A stretch of 31,095 nucleotides of DNA. Source: Oxalobacter formigenes (lineage in GTDB: Bacteria; Pseudomonadota; Gammaproteobacteria; Burkholderiales; Burkholderiaceae_D). Position 1 is the stretch's first letter. The number at the start of each line of letters is the position of its first letter. Below the pieces are notes generated by a model. That model made no database searches. It was not told the origin of the DNA and saw nothing but the letters and a program-made list of their open reading frames with translations. A program made the translations under genes and the position numbers. Positions 1 through 10,251 of this stretch are shown piece by piece. The stretch lies in NCBI GenBank assembly GCA_019424645.1, contig JAHYZB010000054.1, forward strand, positions 6,799 through 37,893, read 5' to 3'.

Positions 1-344
1 CGGAAAGAACGCTGCTTGCGCTGGAAATCCTGGGAGAGGTCAGCCAGTTCACGCTGGCGTTTCAAACGGTCGGATTCGGCCAGAACCGGCATATCCTTTT
101 CAAGCTTGTCGCTCATCGTTTTCAAACGGGTTTGCGCACTGTGCATTTCCTTGGCACGTTTGGAAAAATCGGCTTCGAGTTTTTTCTCGGCTGCCTTGGC
201 AGGAGCGGATTCACTCATGATCTTGTCAGGATTGATATAACCGACTTTGGACGTCTGGGCCTGTGCGACACCAAAGATTCCCAAACAAAATGCGAGGACG
301 GCTATTTTTTTTGTATACATAAGAGTTTTAGCAAAATTATTCAA
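1..344 (-). CDS. skp: Periplasmic chaperone Skp/OmpH, C-terminal part beyond window
   Basis: Skp is a periplasmic chaperone that holds unfolded outer-membrane proteins on their way to the Bam complex. The visible N-terminus has a signal peptide (basic start, hydrophobic stretch AVLAFCLGIFGVA, cleavage near AQA-Q). It is followed by the family's VGYINPDKIM-like beta strand and a charged, Lys/Glu/Ala-rich helix typical of the Skp tentacles. Only about 114 codons lie in the window; the family is usually near 160-190. I chose the TTG at 344 because a good Shine-Dalgarno (GGAG) sits 7 bases before it. The alternative ATG at 320 has no clear ribosome site and gives a shorter signal peptide. It lies 52 bases downstream of bamA, the usual order, and is probably cotranscribed. 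Confidence 0.88.
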   Translation of the reverse strand, partial: MNNFAKTLMYTKKIAVLAFCLGIFGVAQAQTSKVGYINPDKIMSESAPAKAAEKKLEADFSKRAKEMHSAQTRLKTMSDKLEKDMPVLAESDRLKRQRELADLSQDFQRKQRSF

Positions 345-396
345 GTTACTTCTCCAAAAAATAAATCGTCAATATGTTTATTATGCCATCGATTCA

Positions 397-2724
397 CTAG
401 AAACCGGTACCCAACTGGAACTGGAAGGCTTCTTTCTGGTCACCCTCTTTCGAATTCAGCGGGATACCGTAGCTGAGTTTCAAAGGACCGATTGGCGACA
501 CCCAACTGACACCAAACCCGGCAGAGTATCTCAAATTACCCAGATCGATGTTTTGATTGTCCGCATAAACATTACCTGCATCCACAAATGTAAACCAGCG
601 CAAGGTCTTGTCACCGCCCATACCGGGCATCGGGAACTGCAATTCCATATTGCCGACAACGCGTTTGGTACCACCAAGATAAACACGATTGCCATAATGG
701 TCATATTCAACACGTCCCAAAGAAGAGCTCTCATAGCCACGAACCGTTCCCATACCACCGGCATAGAAATTCTTGAACAGTGGATATGGATTTCCGCCAA
801 GACCCTTACCGTAATCGACCATACCGTTCAGGGCCAGAGTTCCTCCCGAGAAAAGAGGCATGAAATACTGTTGCTGATAAGACAATTTATAGTATTTCAT
901 ATCACCGAGCATGGAAATTTCAGCATTGGCTTTCTGGTATCGGCCTTTTGTCGGGATAAGAGCACTGTCGCGATTATCCCTTTGCCATGCAACAGTCAAC
1001 GGTACCGACCAGGCGGATGCCGTAGTCCCGTCCGTGCCAAACTGGCGCACGAATTCCAGATATTGCGGAGGACTGTTCCAGTATGTGTCGATACTGGTAT
1101 TTTCAACCCCTACACCGAAAAATACCCTGTCCACTTCGGTAAATGGAATACCGAAATTGACGTTACCGCCCGCTGTTTTGACTTTATAGTCACTATCATT
1201 GATCAAAGGCGGTCTGATGGTACGATAAAAAATTTCGTATCGGCGGCTGATGCCATCGTCAGTAAAATAAGGATTGGTCTGTGCCAGCGAAATCGTTCTG
1301 TAGCGCTGGCTGGTATTGACGTTCAATGCGACGTCATTCCCTGTACCGGCAAAATTCTGCTGTTCAATGGAACCTGACAGCAACAGTTTGTCACTTTGCG
1401 AAAAACCGGCGCCGAGCATGACGTTACCCGTCGGTTTTTCAACGACTTTCATATTGACGTCGACCTGATCGACTGTTCCCTGAACCTCAGGGGTTTCAAC
1501 ACCCACTTCGGTAAAGAAACCCAGACGGTCAACGCGGTCACGTGACAATTTGATGTTCTTGCCGTTATACCAGGAACCTTCCATCTGCCGGAATTCACGA
1601 CGAATGACTTCATCACGGGTTTTGTTATTTCCCGCAATCGTGATCTGGCGGACATAAACACGTTTGCCCGGATCGACGAAAATCGTGAAAGCGACTTCTT
1701 TCTTTTCACGATCGATATCGGGCTGCGGATTGACGTTCGCAAATGCATAGCCGAAGTTACCCAGATATTCGGTAATTTCCCTGGAACTGTTCGTCAGTTT
1801 CTCACCGGAATAAACATCGCCTTTTTTCAGCTGGACCAGATTCCGGATTTCTTTTTCACGGCCGAAAAGCTCGCCTTCAAGACGGATATCGGAAACCTTG
1901 TACTTGTCGCCTTCCTTGATATTGACGGTGATATAAATATCTTTTTTGTCGGATGTGATCGACACCTGCGTCGATTCAACCTGCATTTCGATGTAACCGC
2001 GATTTTGATAGTACGACTTGATGGCTTCAAGATCGCCCGTCATTTTTTCCTTGGAATACTGGTCCGCCTTGGTATACCAGGTAAACCAGCCCGGCGTGCG
2101 CAACTTGATAACCTCCAGCAATTTCTTGTCTGAAAAAGCCTTGTTACCGACAAATTTGATCTGTTTGATACGGGCGACTTCACCTTCATCAACTGTAAAG
2201 TTGACGGCAACCCTGTTTCTTTCAACCGGAGTGATGGTCGTGGTGATCTGGACCCCATACAGCCCATGAGAAAGGTATTGTCTCTTCAACTCCTGCTCAG
2301 CACGATCAAGAAGAGAACGGTCATAAATACGGCCTTCACCCAGCCCGACGTCTTTAAGTGACTTGATCAGGGCTGCCTTTTCGAATTCCTTGGCACCGGT
2401 AAAATCGACACTGGCAATTGCCGGACGTTCTTCGACGATAACGACCAGAACGTCGTCTTCGGCGTCAATCCGGACGTCCTTGAAAAAGCCGGTCGCATAA
2501 AGCGCCTTGATGGCTGAAACGGCTTTTTCATCATTGAACGTTTCACCCACACGGACAGGCAGGTAATTGAACACTGTTCCCGCTTCAGTACGCTGAATAC
2601 CTTCTACACGAATATCCTTGACGGTAAAAGGCTCGACTGCCTGCGCAACATTCGAATAAAAAGCCATGGATATCGCTGCCAAAAGTGACAAACGAAAAGG
2701 CAAACGTTGATGAAATAATTTCAT
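397..2724 (-). CDS. bamA: Outer-membrane protein assembly factor BamA (Omp85)
   Basis: BamA is the core of the Bam complex, which folds and inserts beta-barrel proteins into the outer membrane. The 775-residue product starts with a signal peptide (MKLFHQRLPFRLSLLAA..., cleaved near VAQA-VEPF). Next come the POTRA repeats, the first beginning FTVKDIRVEGIQRTEAGTVF, over roughly residues 25-420. The last half is the 16-strand Omp85 barrel, including a VRGYESSSLG motif in the region of the family's VRG(F/Y) lid-loop motif, and a C-terminal phenylalanine (QLGTGF) as in barrel proteins recognised by Bam. Length is normal for the family. The frame stays open to a GTG at 2769, but the ATG at 2724 places the signal peptide correctly. 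It lies between rseP and skp, the standard order in proteobacteria. Confidence 0.96.
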   Translation of the reverse strand: MKLFHQRLPFRLSLLAAISMAFYSNVAQAVEPFTVKDIRVEGIQRTEAGTVFNYLPVRVGETFNDEKAVSAIKALYATGFFKDVRIDAEDDVLVVIVEERPAIASVDFTGAKEFEKAALIKSLKDVGLGEGRIYDRSLLDRAEQELKRQYLSHGLYGVQITTTITPVERNRVAVNFTVDEGEVARIKQIKFVGNKAFSDKKLLEVIKLRTPGWFTWYTKADQYSKEKMTGDLEAIKSYYQNRGYIEMQVESTQVSITSDKKDIYITVNIKEGDKYKVSDIRLEGELFGREKEIRNLVQLKKGDVYSGEKLTNSSREITEYLGNFGYAFANVNPQPDIDREKKEVAFTIFVDPGKRVYVRQITIAGNNKTRDEVIRREFRQMEGSWYNGKNIKLSRDRVDRLGFFTEVGVETPEVQGTVDQVDVNMKVVEKPTGNVMLGAGFSQSDKLLLSGSIEQQNFAGTGNDVALNVNTSQRYRTISLAQTNPYFTDDGISRRYEIFYRTIRPPLINDSDYKVKTAGGNVNFGIPFTEVDRVFFGVGVENTSIDTYWNSPPQYLEFVRQFGTDGTTASAWSVPLTVAWQRDNRDSALIPTKGRYQKANAEISMLGDMKYYKLSYQQQYFMPLFSGGTLALNGMVDYGKGLGGNPYPLFKNFYAGGMGTVRGYESSSLGRVEYDHYGNRVYLGGTKRVVGNMELQFPMPGMGGDKTLRWFTFVDAGNVYADNQNIDLGNLRYSAGFGVSWVSPIGPLKLSYGIPLNSKEGDQKEAFQFQLGTGF

Positions 2725-2774
2725 GAATCTGATTTTAGACGCCACAAAAAACTCACATTCAGCCAGCACTTCAC

Positions 2775-4154
2775 TCAGAAAAAGATCCGGATGACATCAT
2801 TAAAAACGGCAACCAATAACAATAATCCAAGGATACCGACACCGATTTTATAGCCTATTCCGGCAATACGATCCGAAATAGAACCACCAGTCACAACTTC
2901 CACAGCATAATACAGTAAAAGTCCGCCGTCCAACACTGGTATTGGAAGTAAATTCATCACGCCAATGCTGATACTGATGAAAACAATGAAGTGGAGATAG
3001 CGGATAAGCCCCGCACGGGCGGTCTGTCCCGCATAATCGGCAATGGCAATCGGACCTGTGATATTTTTGAGAGAAACATCCCCGACGAGCATTTTTCCGA
3101 TCATTTTTACCGTGATACAGGAAGTGTCCCAGGTTTTCGCAATCCCCTCCATCAGAGCAACCGGGACACTGTAACTCAGAATAGTCATCGCCGGCATGAC
3201 GGAAATGGTGGCATCCATTTTGCCGATCAGCTGTTCCTTTTCCGTTTTCACGGCGGGTGTCATTAAAACAGTGACAGGTTCACCATTACGCAAGATGTCG
3301 AGCGTCAATTGTTTTCCGGCAGAAGAACGTATGGCAGTGACCAGCGCCAGAGAGTCGAGGACAGGCTCACCGTTGATTTTGACAACCCGGTCGCCTTCTT
3401 TCAGGCCAGCCTGTGCGGCAACACCCCCATCGACAGTTTTTCCGATGATGGCTGGAGGCCTCTCGAGTCCGAGTCCCAACTTGCCGATAAAATCCTTGTC
3501 AACGTCTTCAATCGAAACCTGAGTCATGGGCATCACGACTGTCTTTTCGGGAACACGTGGACTGTCTCTATTATCTGCCGCCGAACCGGTGACCACCCCG
3601 ACAGATACCGCTGGACGTGCCTCCATGAGCATTTCAGTCATTTTCCACCGAACCTGCTGCCAGTTATGGATCGGCACGCCATCGACATTGACAACCGTTT
3701 CCCCTCCCCTCAATCCGGCCTGCCAGGCGGCAGTGTTGACCGGCACTTCGCGAAGTTTCGCGATTGGCTCCGGCATCCCGTAAATATAAAGTCCGGTCAG
3801 AACGACAATGGCAAGCACGAAATTGGCCAATGGCCCTGCGGCGACGATAGCAATGCGGCGCCAGACATTCTGGCTGGTAAACTCACGTTTTCTGTCTTCA
3901 GGCGAAAGCTGACTCAGATCGTCTGCTCTTGCATCAAGCAGTTTGACATATCCACCCAATGGTAAAGCCGAAAGCGCCCATTCCGTCTGGTCAGGGCCAA
4001 ATTTCCGGCTGTACAGGATTTTTCCCATACCCAGAGAAAATCGCAGAACCTTGACATTGCAAAGGCGGGCCATCCAGTAATGGCCGAGCTCATGAAAAAC
4101 GATAAGCACGGACAATGCAAAGATGAAGGCAAAAAATGTCTGAATGAAAATCAT
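2775..4154 (-). CDS. rseP: Site-2 intramembrane zinc metalloprotease RseP
   Basis: RseP cleaves membrane-bound anti-sigma factors such as RseA within the membrane, releasing sigma-E in the envelope stress response; it also clears signal-peptide remnants. The 459-residue protein has the zinc-binding HELGH at residues 21-25 in its first membrane segment. Two PDZ domains follow in the periplasmic part (about 120-310). Near residue 400 is the second catalytic motif, [11 protein letters not shown], which supplies the aspartate. Hydrophobic segments at the start, near 100 and at the C-terminus fit four membrane spans. Its ATG overlaps the dxr stop (ATGA), which implies translational coupling. BamA follows 50 bases downstream, so a sensor-pathway protease sits beside the machine whose failure triggers that pathway. 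Confidence 0.96.
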   Translation of the reverse strand: MIFIQTFFAFIFALSVLIVFHELGHYWMARLCNVKVLRFSLGMGKILYSRKFGPDQTEWALSALPLGGYVKLLDARADDLSQLSPEDRKREFTSQNVWRRIAIVAAGPLANFVLAIVVLTGLYIYGMPEPIAKLREVPVNTAAWQAGLRGGETVVNVDGVPIHNWQQVRWKMTEMLMEARPAVSVGVVTGSAADNRDSPRVPEKTVVMPMTQVSIEDVDKDFIGKLGLGLERPPAIIGKTVDGGVAAQAGLKEGDRVVKINGEPVLDSLALVTAIRSSAGKQLTLDILRNGEPVTVLMTPAVKTEKEQLIGKMDATISVMPAMTILSYSVPVALMEGIAKTWDTSCITVKMIGKMLVGDVSLKNITGPIAIADYAGQTARAGLIRYLHFIVFISISIGVMNLLPIPVLDGGLLLYYAVEVVTGGSISDRIAGIGYKIGVGILGLLLLVAVFNDVIRIFF

Positions 4155-5338
4155 TGCAAAATGAGATCTGTAGCGACCGTCCGTGCCGCACGGTCATGCA
4201 TTAAAACACTATCGATACTCGTTACGGCACTTTCCGTCATCACTTTGTCCAGGACATTGGCCACAACGTAATCGATTCGTCTGAAACTGATTCTTTCGTC
4301 AAGAAAAGCCTGAACGGCCACTTCATTGGCTGCATTCAGAATGGCTGGTGTCGCCCCACCCGTCTCAAGCGCTTCATAGGCCAGCTTCAGACAGGGGAAA
4401 CGGACGAAATCGGGAGACTCGAACTGCAAGGTGCCGATCCGCGTCAGATCCAGAGGCGTCACCCCGGAAGTCATCCGGTCAGGATAAGCGAGCGCATGGG
4501 CAATCGGAATCCGCATATCCGGATTTCCAAGCTGCGCAATGACCGACCCGTCGATATAGGAAACCATTGAATGAATGACGCTTTGGGGATGAATGACGAC
4601 TTCAATCTGACTGGCCGGTATACCGAATAACCAGTGTGCTTCGATAACTTCCAGTCCTTTATTCATCATGGTAGCAGAATCGACCGAGATTTTGCGTCCC
4701 ATCACCCATTTTGGATGGGCTATTGCCTGTTCCGGTGTCACGCTATCCAGTGTATCGACCGGACGGTGTAAAAAAGGGCCGCCCGACGCGGTCAACAAAA
4801 CCTTGGAAACACCATGCTGGTGCGGAAAACGCTTGTGAGAAAAAGGAAGACACTGGAAGATGGCATTATGCTCGCTGTCGATGGGAAGCAAAGTCGCGTC
4901 ATGATTGATGACAGCGTCGATAAACAGCTGGCCGGACATCACCAGCGCCTCCTTGTTGGCCAGCATGACTTTCTTGCCGGCACGTGCCGCCGCCAATGCT
5001 GGCGCAAGGCCTGCAGCGCCGACAATGGCCGCCATGACGGCATCGCATTTTTCGGAAGCGGCTACCTGACAAAGTGCCTTTTCACCGTACAAAACCTCGG
5101 TTTTCACCCCTTTGGAACGCAAGGAATTCTGTAGAAGCAATGCTGATTCCGCTGTGCCGACAACGGCGACTTCCGGATGGAATTTTTCGCATTGTTCCAG
5201 TAATTGGCTAACATGCCTGTTTGCCGTGAGGGCATACACGGAATACTGATCCGGATGGCGTGACAGCACATCCAGCGTGGAGACGCCGATTGAGCCTGTG
5301 GAACCTAAAACTGTGATGACCTGCCTTCTCGCCGTCAT
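4151..5338 (-). CDS. dxr: 1-deoxy-D-xylulose 5-phosphate reductoisomerase
   Basis: Dxr converts 1-deoxyxylulose 5-phosphate to 2-C-methylerythritol 4-phosphate with NADPH, the committed step of the MEP isoprenoid pathway in the cytoplasm. The product shows the NADPH loop LGSTGSIG near residues 10-17. The central substrate and metal region contains SASGGPF and [21 protein letters not shown], and the C-terminal helical domain is present. The frame opens at a GTG (5350), but that codon lies inside the end of cdsA with GGGG only two bases before it. I prefer the ATG at 5338, which gives 395 residues and follows the cdsA stop by two bases. It supplies precursors for UppS, encoded just upstream. 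Confidence 0.95.
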   Translation of the reverse strand: MTARRQVITVLGSTGSIGVSTLDVLSRHPDQYSVYALTANRHVSQLLEQCEKFHPEVAVVGTAESALLLQNSLRSKGVKTEVLYGEKALCQVAASEKCDAVMAAIVGAAGLAPALAAARAGKKVMLANKEALVMSGQLFIDAVINHDATLLPIDSEHNAIFQCLPFSHKRFPHQHGVSKVLLTASGGPFLHRPVDTLDSVTPEQAIAHPKWVMGRKISVDSATMMNKGLEVIEAHWLFGIPASQIEVVIHPQSVIHSMVSYIDGSVIAQLGNPDMRIPIAHALAYPDRMTSGVTPLDLTRIGTLQFESPDFVRFPCLKLAYEALETGGATPAILNAANEVAVQAFLDERISFRRIDYVVANVLDKVMTESAVTSIDSVLMHDRAARTVATDLILQ

Positions 5339-5340
5339 TT

Positions 5341-6159
5341 TTATAACCACATCCCCAATAAAACGGCCAATGGCAACATCGGAATCAGGGAATCGATCCG
5401 ATCCAGAACGCCGCCATGCCCTGGCAACAAGTTACTGCTGTCTTTAAAACCGATACGCCGTTTCAGCTTCGATTCAAGCAAGTCACCCACGATACTCATG
5501 GAGACCAGCAAGACAAGGCCGCCTATCATTCCGCCCCAGCCGTACTTTTCAAATATCAGCACGCTGATATTGGACTCCGGAGTTGAAAAACTCATGGAGG
5601 CAATGGCAACCAGTATAACAGTCACCATGCCACCGACAACACCTTCCCAGGTTTTTCCCGGAGAAATGGCCGGAGCCAGTTTATGCCGACCAAATGCCCT
5701 TCCCGCAAAATAGGCACCGATATCGGCCAGCCATGCAATCACAAGTATCGAGAGCAAAAACAGCGCCGAGCGGTTATACAGGAACAGCACGCACAGAAAA
5801 CTGGCGAGAATGGAAAACAGGTAGCAGGCCTGATAAATATGACCCGAAAAGGTATGCAGGGCCGGTATCGTGCGAAAAAGCGACGGGATAAGCAAGGCAA
5901 CCCAGATCAGCACGGCAACGAAGGCAAACCAGATATAGGCGGTGGAAGACAGCCACAACCCGGTAAATACAAATATCAGGCTTGCCAATACAGCAACGGC
6001 TATCGGATATTTGTTACCGAAAAGTCTGGCATTTTCCCAGGCACCCGCGGCAAAAAACACCAGCAGGAAAAGCCCGAAAAGCCATTCACTCCGGGACCAC
6101 AGGATTAAAAACAAAACTGCAGCCAGACATAAAGCGGTAATGACTCGTTGTTTAAGCAT
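5341..6159 (-). CDS. cdsA: Phosphatidate cytidylyltransferase (CDP-diacylglycerol synthase)
   Basis: CdsA makes CDP-diacylglycerol from phosphatidic acid and CTP in the inner membrane, the branch point for all phospholipid head groups. The 272-residue protein is almost entirely hydrophobic, with about seven or eight membrane segments. Near the C-terminus it carries the family signature [20 protein letters not shown] followed by DRIDS, which includes the conserved Lys-Asp and the metal-binding Asp. Its ATG at 6159 follows the uppS stop by only four bases and uses a GGATTAGG stretch overlapping that stop as a probable ribosome site. It is therefore surely in the same transcript as uppS and dxr. 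Confidence 0.95.
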   Translation of the reverse strand: MLKQRVITALCLAAVLFLILWSRSEWLFGLFLLVFFAAGAWENARLFGNKYPIAVAVLASLIFVFTGLWLSSTAYIWFAFVAVLIWVALLIPSLFRTIPALHTFSGHIYQACYLFSILASFLCVLFLYNRSALFLLSILVIAWLADIGAYFAGRAFGRHKLAPAISPGKTWEGVVGGMVTVILVAIASMSFSTPESNISVLIFEKYGWGGMIGGLVLLVSMSIVGDLLESKLKRRIGFKDSSNLLPGHGGVLDRIDSLIPMLPLAVLLGMWL

Positions 6160-6163
6160 CAGC

Positions 6164-6907
6164 CTAATCCGTTATTTGTTCACTGGTTTTTCCGAACCGT
6201 CGTTCTCTCGACTGAAAAGACGCGATCGCCTTTTCCAGTTCTGCATGGTCGAAATCGGGCCAGAAGGTTTCTGTAAAATATAACTCCGAATAGGCCAATT
6301 GCCAAAGAAGAAAATTCGAAATTCGCGTTTCGCCGCCTGTGCGGATAAAAAGGTCCGGTTCAGGAGCGTAAGAAAGGGCAAGACAGGATGACAAACGCTC
6401 TTCCGTCATGTCGTTTACATCCAGGCCTTCGCTATACATCCGTCTGGTCGCCTGCAAAATATCCCACCGGCCGCCATAATTGGCGCAAACCGTCAGCGTC
6501 AGTTTCGAGTTATTCGACGTTTTTTCCTCTGCAGCGGCAATGGCCTTTTGCAGAGGCGCGTCGAATCGGCTCAAGTCACCCACCACTTTGAGCCGGATAT
6601 CGTTGGCATGCAATTTATCGGTTTCTTTCTCAAGGGAAGAAAGAAACAGGTTCATCAGGAAATTGACTTCCTCACGGGGTCTTTTCCAGTTCTCGGAACT
6701 GAACGCAAATATGGTCAAGTAAGGAATGTCACGGACGATACATCCTTCAATCGTCCGCCTGATCGCTTCCACGCCTTTGACATGTCCGGCAACGCGGGGC
6801 AGAAACCGCTTCTTCGCCCATCGTCCGTTTCCGTCCATGACAATAGCAATATGCTGCGGCATAAGATTCTTATCCGCAGCATATTTTAAAGTCTGACCGC
6901 TAACCAT
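6164..6907 (-). CDS. uppS: Undecaprenyl-diphosphate synthase (cis-prenyltransferase)
   Basis: UppS adds eight isopentenyl units in cis to farnesyl diphosphate, making the C55 lipid carrier for peptidoglycan and surface polysaccharides. The 247-residue product has the signature [16 protein letters not shown] with the catalytic aspartate at residue 25. It also has [15 protein letters not shown] and, near the C-terminus, [19 protein letters not shown], which bind the diphosphates and magnesium. Length is typical. The start at 6907 lies 16 bases after the frr stop; the ribosome site is weak (GCGGA about 11 bases upstream). Neighbours are frr upstream and cdsA downstream, the usual arrangement. 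Confidence 0.96.
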   Translation of the reverse strand: MVSGQTLKYAADKNLMPQHIAIVMDGNGRWAKKRFLPRVAGHVKGVEAIRRTIEGCIVRDIPYLTIFAFSSENWKRPREEVNFLMNLFLSSLEKETDKLHANDIRLKVVGDLSRFDAPLQKAIAAAEEKTSNNSKLTLTVCANYGGRWDILQATRRMYSEGLDVNDMTEERLSSCLALSYAPEPDLFIRTGGETRISNFLLWQLAYSELYFTETFWPDFDHAELEKAIASFQSRERRFGKTSEQITD

Positions 6908-6923
6908 ATCGGAAATGATCCGC

Positions 6924-7484
6924 TTATACCGTCATAACTTCTTTTTCCTTGTCGGCCAGCAGCTTGTCGATCTGTTGGACAAATTTGTCAGTCAGTTTCT
7001 GAATGTCTTCCTGCGAACGGCGTTCATCGTCTTCCGAGCATTCCTTGTCCTTGACCATTTTTTTCACCGCTTCATTGGCATCACGACGAATGTTCCGGAC
7101 AGCGACCTTGGTATCTTCACCTTCCGTCTTGACCAGCTTGACCATTTCCTTGCGGCGTTCTTCAGTCAACGCTGGCGTAGGAACACGAATGATTTCGCCC
7201 ATTGTTGAAGGATTCAGGCCAAGATCGGAATCGCGAATCGCCTTTTCGATCGCATTGACCATTTTCTTTTCCCAGGGCTGAACGGAAATGGTACGCGCAT
7301 CGAGCAAAGTAATATTGGCAACCTGACTGATCTTGGTTGGCGAACCGTAATAATCCACTTCAACATGATCGAGAATACCGGTATGAGCCCGGCCAGTCCG
7401 AACCTTGGCCAGATCGGCTTTCAGTGACTCGATCGATTTGTTCATTTTCTGTTCGGCACTATTTTTCACATCGGCAATACTCAT
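6924..7484 (-). CDS. frr: Ribosome recycling factor
   Basis: RRF, working with EF-G, splits post-termination 70S ribosomes so that the subunits can be reused. The 186-residue length is close to the family norm of 185. The sequence has the family's opening pattern ([20 protein letters not shown]), the [21 protein letters not shown] hinge region, the conserved [14 protein letters not shown] segment, and a Lys/Glu-rich three-helix bundle ending in [10 protein letters not shown]. The ATG at 7484 has a good ribosome site (AGGA) about six bases away. The gene follows pyrH by 59 bases and precedes uppS, the classic pyrH-frr-uppS order. Confidence 0.97.
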   Translation of the reverse strand: MSIADVKNSAEQKMNKSIESLKADLAKVRTGRAHTGILDHVEVDYYGSPTKISQVANITLLDARTISVQPWEKKMVNAIEKAIRDSDLGLNPSTMGEIIRVPTPALTEERRKEMVKLVKTEGEDTKVAVRNIRRDANEAVKKMVKDKECSEDDERRSQEDIQKLTDKFVQQIDKLLADKEKEVMTV

Positions 7485-7543
7485 GACACTTCCTTTTGCA
7501 AAATAAACTTGACCGGAAAAACCGGAGGGTCATTGTAAAGGGA

Positions 7544-8260
7544 TCAGAGGTGAACCAGCGTTCCCTCGTCTTCACCCAGCAAAACACGTTTCAATGCACC
7601 GTGTTTCAGGATTGAGAATATTTTAATCGGTAATTTCTGATCGCGACAGAGCGCGAATGCTGCAGCATCCATAACTTCCAGATGCTTTTCAATCGCTTCA
7701 TCGAAAGTGATGTGCGAATAACGGGAAGCAGAGGCATCTTTCATCGGATCGGCACTGTAAACGCCATCGACCTTGGTCGCTTTCAAAACGATTTCAGCAC
7801 CCATTTCAGCGCCACGAAGCGCAGCAGCCGTATCGGTCGTAAAAAACGGATTGCCGGTACCGGCAGCAAAAACGACAACCTTGCCTTCTTCCAGGTACTG
7901 GAGCGCTTTCGGCCGGACATAGGATTCGACAACCTGATCGATCCCGATAGCCGACATGACACGTGCTGTCAAACCGGCCTGTTCCATGGCGTCGGCCAAA
8001 GCAAGGGAATTGATGACAGTGGCCAGCATCCCCATATAATCGGCTGTTGCACGGTCCATTCCCTTTGCGCCGGGAGCGACACCACGGAAAATGTTGCCAC
8101 CACCGATAACGATAGCCATTTCAACGCCCAGTTTTGCCGCATCGACCACATCTTCAACCATATGCTCGATGGAAGCACGATTGATACCGAACTGATCTTC
8201 GCCCATAAGAGCTTCACCTGACAACTTCAGAAGAACCCGTTTGTATACAGGAGTGGTCAT
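7544..8260 (-). CDS. pyrH: UMP kinase
   Basis: PyrH phosphorylates UMP to UDP with ATP in the cytoplasm, feeding all pyrimidine nucleotide synthesis. The 238-residue protein belongs to the amino-acid kinase fold. It has [12 protein letters not shown] at the N-terminus (phosphate-binding lysine and Ser-Gly), [10 protein letters not shown], and [20 protein letters not shown], the UMP-binding loop with its conserved threonines. The ATG at 8260 is preceded by an AAGGA ribosome site nine bases away. A strong terminator lies between tsf and this gene, so pyrH probably has its own promoter in the roughly 60 bases before its start. I could not single that promoter out with confidence. Confidence 0.97.
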   Translation of the reverse strand: MTTPVYKRVLLKLSGEALMGEDQFGINRASIEHMVEDVVDAAKLGVEMAIVIGGGNIFRGVAPGAKGMDRATADYMGMLATVINSLALADAMEQAGLTARVMSAIGIDQVVESYVRPKALQYLEEGKVVVFAAGTGNPFFTTDTAAALRGAEMGAEIVLKATKVDGVYSADPMKDASASRYSHITFDEAIEKHLEVMDAAAFALCRDQKLPIKIFSILKHGALKRVLLGEDEGTLVHL

Positions 8261-8323
8261 GATTGCGATTCCTTAATTGACAACGTTAAGACATTGAAAT
8301 GAACTACAGGGACAGAACTTGCA

Positions 8324-8347
8324 AAAACGGGCCTTTCGGCCCGTTTT
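8324..8347 (-). terminator. Intrinsic terminator of rpsB-tsf
   Basis: A perfect 10-bp stem (AAAACGGGCC / GGCCCGTTTT) closes a GAAA tetraloop when read on the minus strand and is followed by a T run. It lies 10 bases after the tsf stop, so it separates rpsB-tsf from pyrH and the genes behind it. Confidence 0.9.
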
Positions 8348-8357
8348 CAAATTGCCA

Positions 8358-9266
8358 TCAAGCTTTGGACGCTGCCATCTGGGCAGCCACTTCCTCAGCG
8401 AAGTTATCCACTTTTTTCTCAATCCCTTCACCAACAACATACAGGGTAAAGGATTTCAGAGTGGTTTTCGCTTCTTTCAGCATTTGTTCAACAGACTGTT
8501 TGTCGTTTTTGACAAATGGCTGATTCAGGAGTGAAACCTCTTTCAGGAATTTCTGTACCGAACCTTCAACACGGCGAGCGACGATATCGGCTGGCTGTGC
8601 CTTTTTGCCTTCGGCAACAGCCTTGGCGGAATCTTCAGCTGCTTTCTGGGCGGCAACAGCACGTTCCCGTTCGATCAGTTCAGGAGAAACGCCTTCTGAA
8701 GACAGGGAAACCGGTTTCATGGCAGCGATATGCATGGCAACATCTTTGCCGACCTGTTCATCAGGACCTTCGTATTCGACGACGACACCGATACGGGTTC
8801 CGTGCAGATAGGTTGCGATCTTCGCGCTGCTTTCGTGACGTGCGAAACGGCGGATCGACATGTTTTCACCGATACGACCGACGAGCGCCGTACGATATTC
8901 TTCCAGCGTTTTACCATCGAAAGGCAAGGCGGACAAGGCAGCGACGTCTGCCGGATTGTTGTCATTGACCAGTTTTGCACAGCTGTTGGCCAGTGCAATG
9001 AAGTCATCATTCTTGGTAACGAAGTCCGTTTCACAGTTGACCTCGATGATGGAAGCGCTGTTTCCGTCGACGTGAATGGCGATAACGCCTTCAGCGGTAA
9101 CACGGGAAGAGGCTTTCGAAGCCTTGTTGCCCAGCTTGACGCGCAACAGGTCTTCCGCTTTCTGCAGATCGCCGTCGGCTTCAGTTAATGCTTTTTTGCA
9201 TTCCATCATAGGAGCGTCCGTCTTGGCGCGCAATTGACCTACCATGGCTGCTGTAATGACTGCCAT
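8358..9266 (-). CDS. tsf: Translation elongation factor Ts
   Basis: EF-Ts exchanges GDP for GTP on EF-Tu. The 302-residue product has a UBA-like N-terminal domain with [20 protein letters not shown]. It is followed by the EF-Tu-contacting motif [12 protein letters not shown], which includes the TDFV loop that disturbs the nucleotide site. The core subdomains and a C-terminal module (residues about 225-302) match proteobacterial EF-Ts in order and length. The ATG at 9266 has a strong AGGAG ribosome site six bases upstream. It follows rpsB by 90 bases containing two hairpins, and is followed by an intrinsic terminator, so rpsB-tsf forms the usual two-gene unit. Confidence 0.97.
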   Translation of the reverse strand: MAVITAAMVGQLRAKTDAPMMECKKALTEADGDLQKAEDLLRVKLGNKASKASSRVTAEGVIAIHVDGNSASIIEVNCETDFVTKNDDFIALANSCAKLVNDNNPADVAALSALPFDGKTLEEYRTALVGRIGENMSIRRFARHESSAKIATYLHGTRIGVVVEYEGPDEQVGKDVAMHIAAMKPVSLSSEGVSPELIERERAVAAQKAAEDSAKAVAEGKKAQPADIVARRVEGSVQKFLKEVSLLNQPFVKNDKQSVEQMLKEAKTTLKSFTLYVVGEGIEKKVDNFAEEVAAQMAASKA

Positions 9267-9283
9267 ATTGTTCTCCTCTCAAA

Positions 9284-9350
9284 GGGAGCCGGGGCTCCCG
9301 ACTACCTGTTTTTTCAAGCGGCCTGTTCCCGTATCCGAAAACAGGCCTGC
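9284..9350 (-). promoter_or_regulatory. Two hairpins between rpsB and tsf, possible attenuator
   Basis: The 90-base gap holds two stems. One pairs 9318-9327 with 9340-9350 (core GGCCTGTT / AACAGGCC, with one bulged A). The other pairs 9284-9289 with 9294-9299 around a four-base loop, 17 bases before the tsf start. Neither has a good T run on the minus strand, so partial termination, pausing or RNA processing is more likely than full termination. That would lower tsf output relative to rpsB. Confidence 0.5.
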
Positions 9351-9356
9351 AAATTT

Positions 9357-10097
9357 TTAGTTGCTTTCAGCGGCAACAGCTTCTTCACCTTTGGCGGCTT
9401 CGAGAACGTCGTGCATTGCATTGGCACGGCCTTCGAGGATCGCATCGGCAACACCGCGAGCGTACAGCTGGATTGCCTTGGACGAATCGTCGTTGCCCGG
9501 AATAACGTAAGCCAGACCTTCAGGGGAATGGTTGGTATCGACGACGCCGATAACAGGGATACCCAATTTGGCAGCTTCGGTGATGGCACCTTTGTGGTAA
9601 CCGACGTCAACGATGAAAATAGCGTCAGGCAAACCGTTCATATCCTTGATGCCGCCAATGGATTTTTGCAGTTTTTCGACTTCACGGGAGAACATCAGGC
9701 CTTCTTTTTTGCTCATCTTTTCGACGGAACCGTCTTCGATGGCAGCTTCCATGTCTTTCAGACGTTTGATGGAGGTCTTGATGGTCTTGAAGTTGGTCAG
9801 CATACCGCCGAGCCAGCGCTGGTCGACGAAAGGCATACCGGCACGCTGCGCTTCGCCAGCGATGATTTCACGAGCCTGTCTTTTGGTTCCAACCATCAGA
9901 ATCGTACCGCGATTGGCAGCCAGCTGACGGACGTAAGTCATCGCGTCGTTGTACATTGCCAGGGTCTTTTCGAGATTGACGATATGGATTTTGTTGCGGT
10001 GGCCAAAGATGAAAGGAGCCATCTTTGGATTCCAGAATCGGGTCTGATGGCCGAAATGAACACCGGCTTCCAGCATTTCACGCATGGTAACGGACAT
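9357..10097 (-). CDS. rpsB: 30S ribosomal protein S2
   Basis: S2 joins the 30S subunit late and is needed for S1 binding. The 246-residue protein begins [20 protein letters not shown], the family signature that includes the GHQTR loop. It continues with [19 protein letters not shown] and the conserved [14 protein letters not shown] and PDAIFIVDV segments. The ATG at 10097 is preceded by GGAG six bases away. A leader of about 120 bases separates it from a putative promoter and may carry the S2 autoregulation structure known for this operon in other bacteria. Its partner tsf follows. Confidence 0.98.
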   Translation of the reverse strand: MSVTMREMLEAGVHFGHQTRFWNPKMAPFIFGHRNKIHIVNLEKTLAMYNDAMTYVRQLAANRGTILMVGTKRQAREIIAGEAQRAGMPFVDQRWLGGMLTNFKTIKTSIKRLKDMEAAIEDGSVEKMSKKEGLMFSREVEKLQKSIGGIKDMNGLPDAIFIVDVGYHKGAITEAAKLGIPVIGVVDTNHSPEGLAYVIPGNDDSSKAIQLYARGVADAILEGRANAMHDVLEAAKGEEAVAAESN

Positions 10098-10222
10098 AAT
10101 AATCTCCAGGGTTAGGTCTTGAATTCGCCCAAGAACTCTTGATGAGCACCCTTTCAGGTCGAATTCGCGATTTTTGCTATAAAAAAATAAAACAACTTCT
10201 TGAAAAATTTCAAGAGTTCATG
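10098..10222 (-). promoter_or_regulatory. Structured 5' leader of rpsB
   Basis: The leader starts with an imperfect inverted repeat (AACTTCTTGAAA / TTTCAAGAGTT, about 10194-10218) and contains GAATTCGC twice (about 10131 and 10161) around an A/T-rich run. S2 is known to repress its own operon through the mRNA leader in other bacteria, so an S2-binding structure is plausible. I could not fold it or match it to a known family. Confidence 0.35.
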
Positions 10223-10251
10223 ATTGTACTGTAAAAACCCTTTCGCTTAAA
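10223..10251 (-). promoter_or_regulatory. Putative rpsB promoter
   Basis: On the minus strand TACAAT (10228-10223) lies 17 bases after TTTAAG (10251-10246), a good -10 with a weak -35. The predicted start near 10216 gives a leader of about 118 bases. The spacer overlaps a small CCCTTT / AAAGGG hairpin followed by five T on the minus strand. Confidence 0.4.

Noticed and set aside
247..1377. 376-codon plus-strand frame opposite the 3' end of bamA
   Set aside because: Antisense to the BamA barrel; no ribosome site and no recognisable protein.
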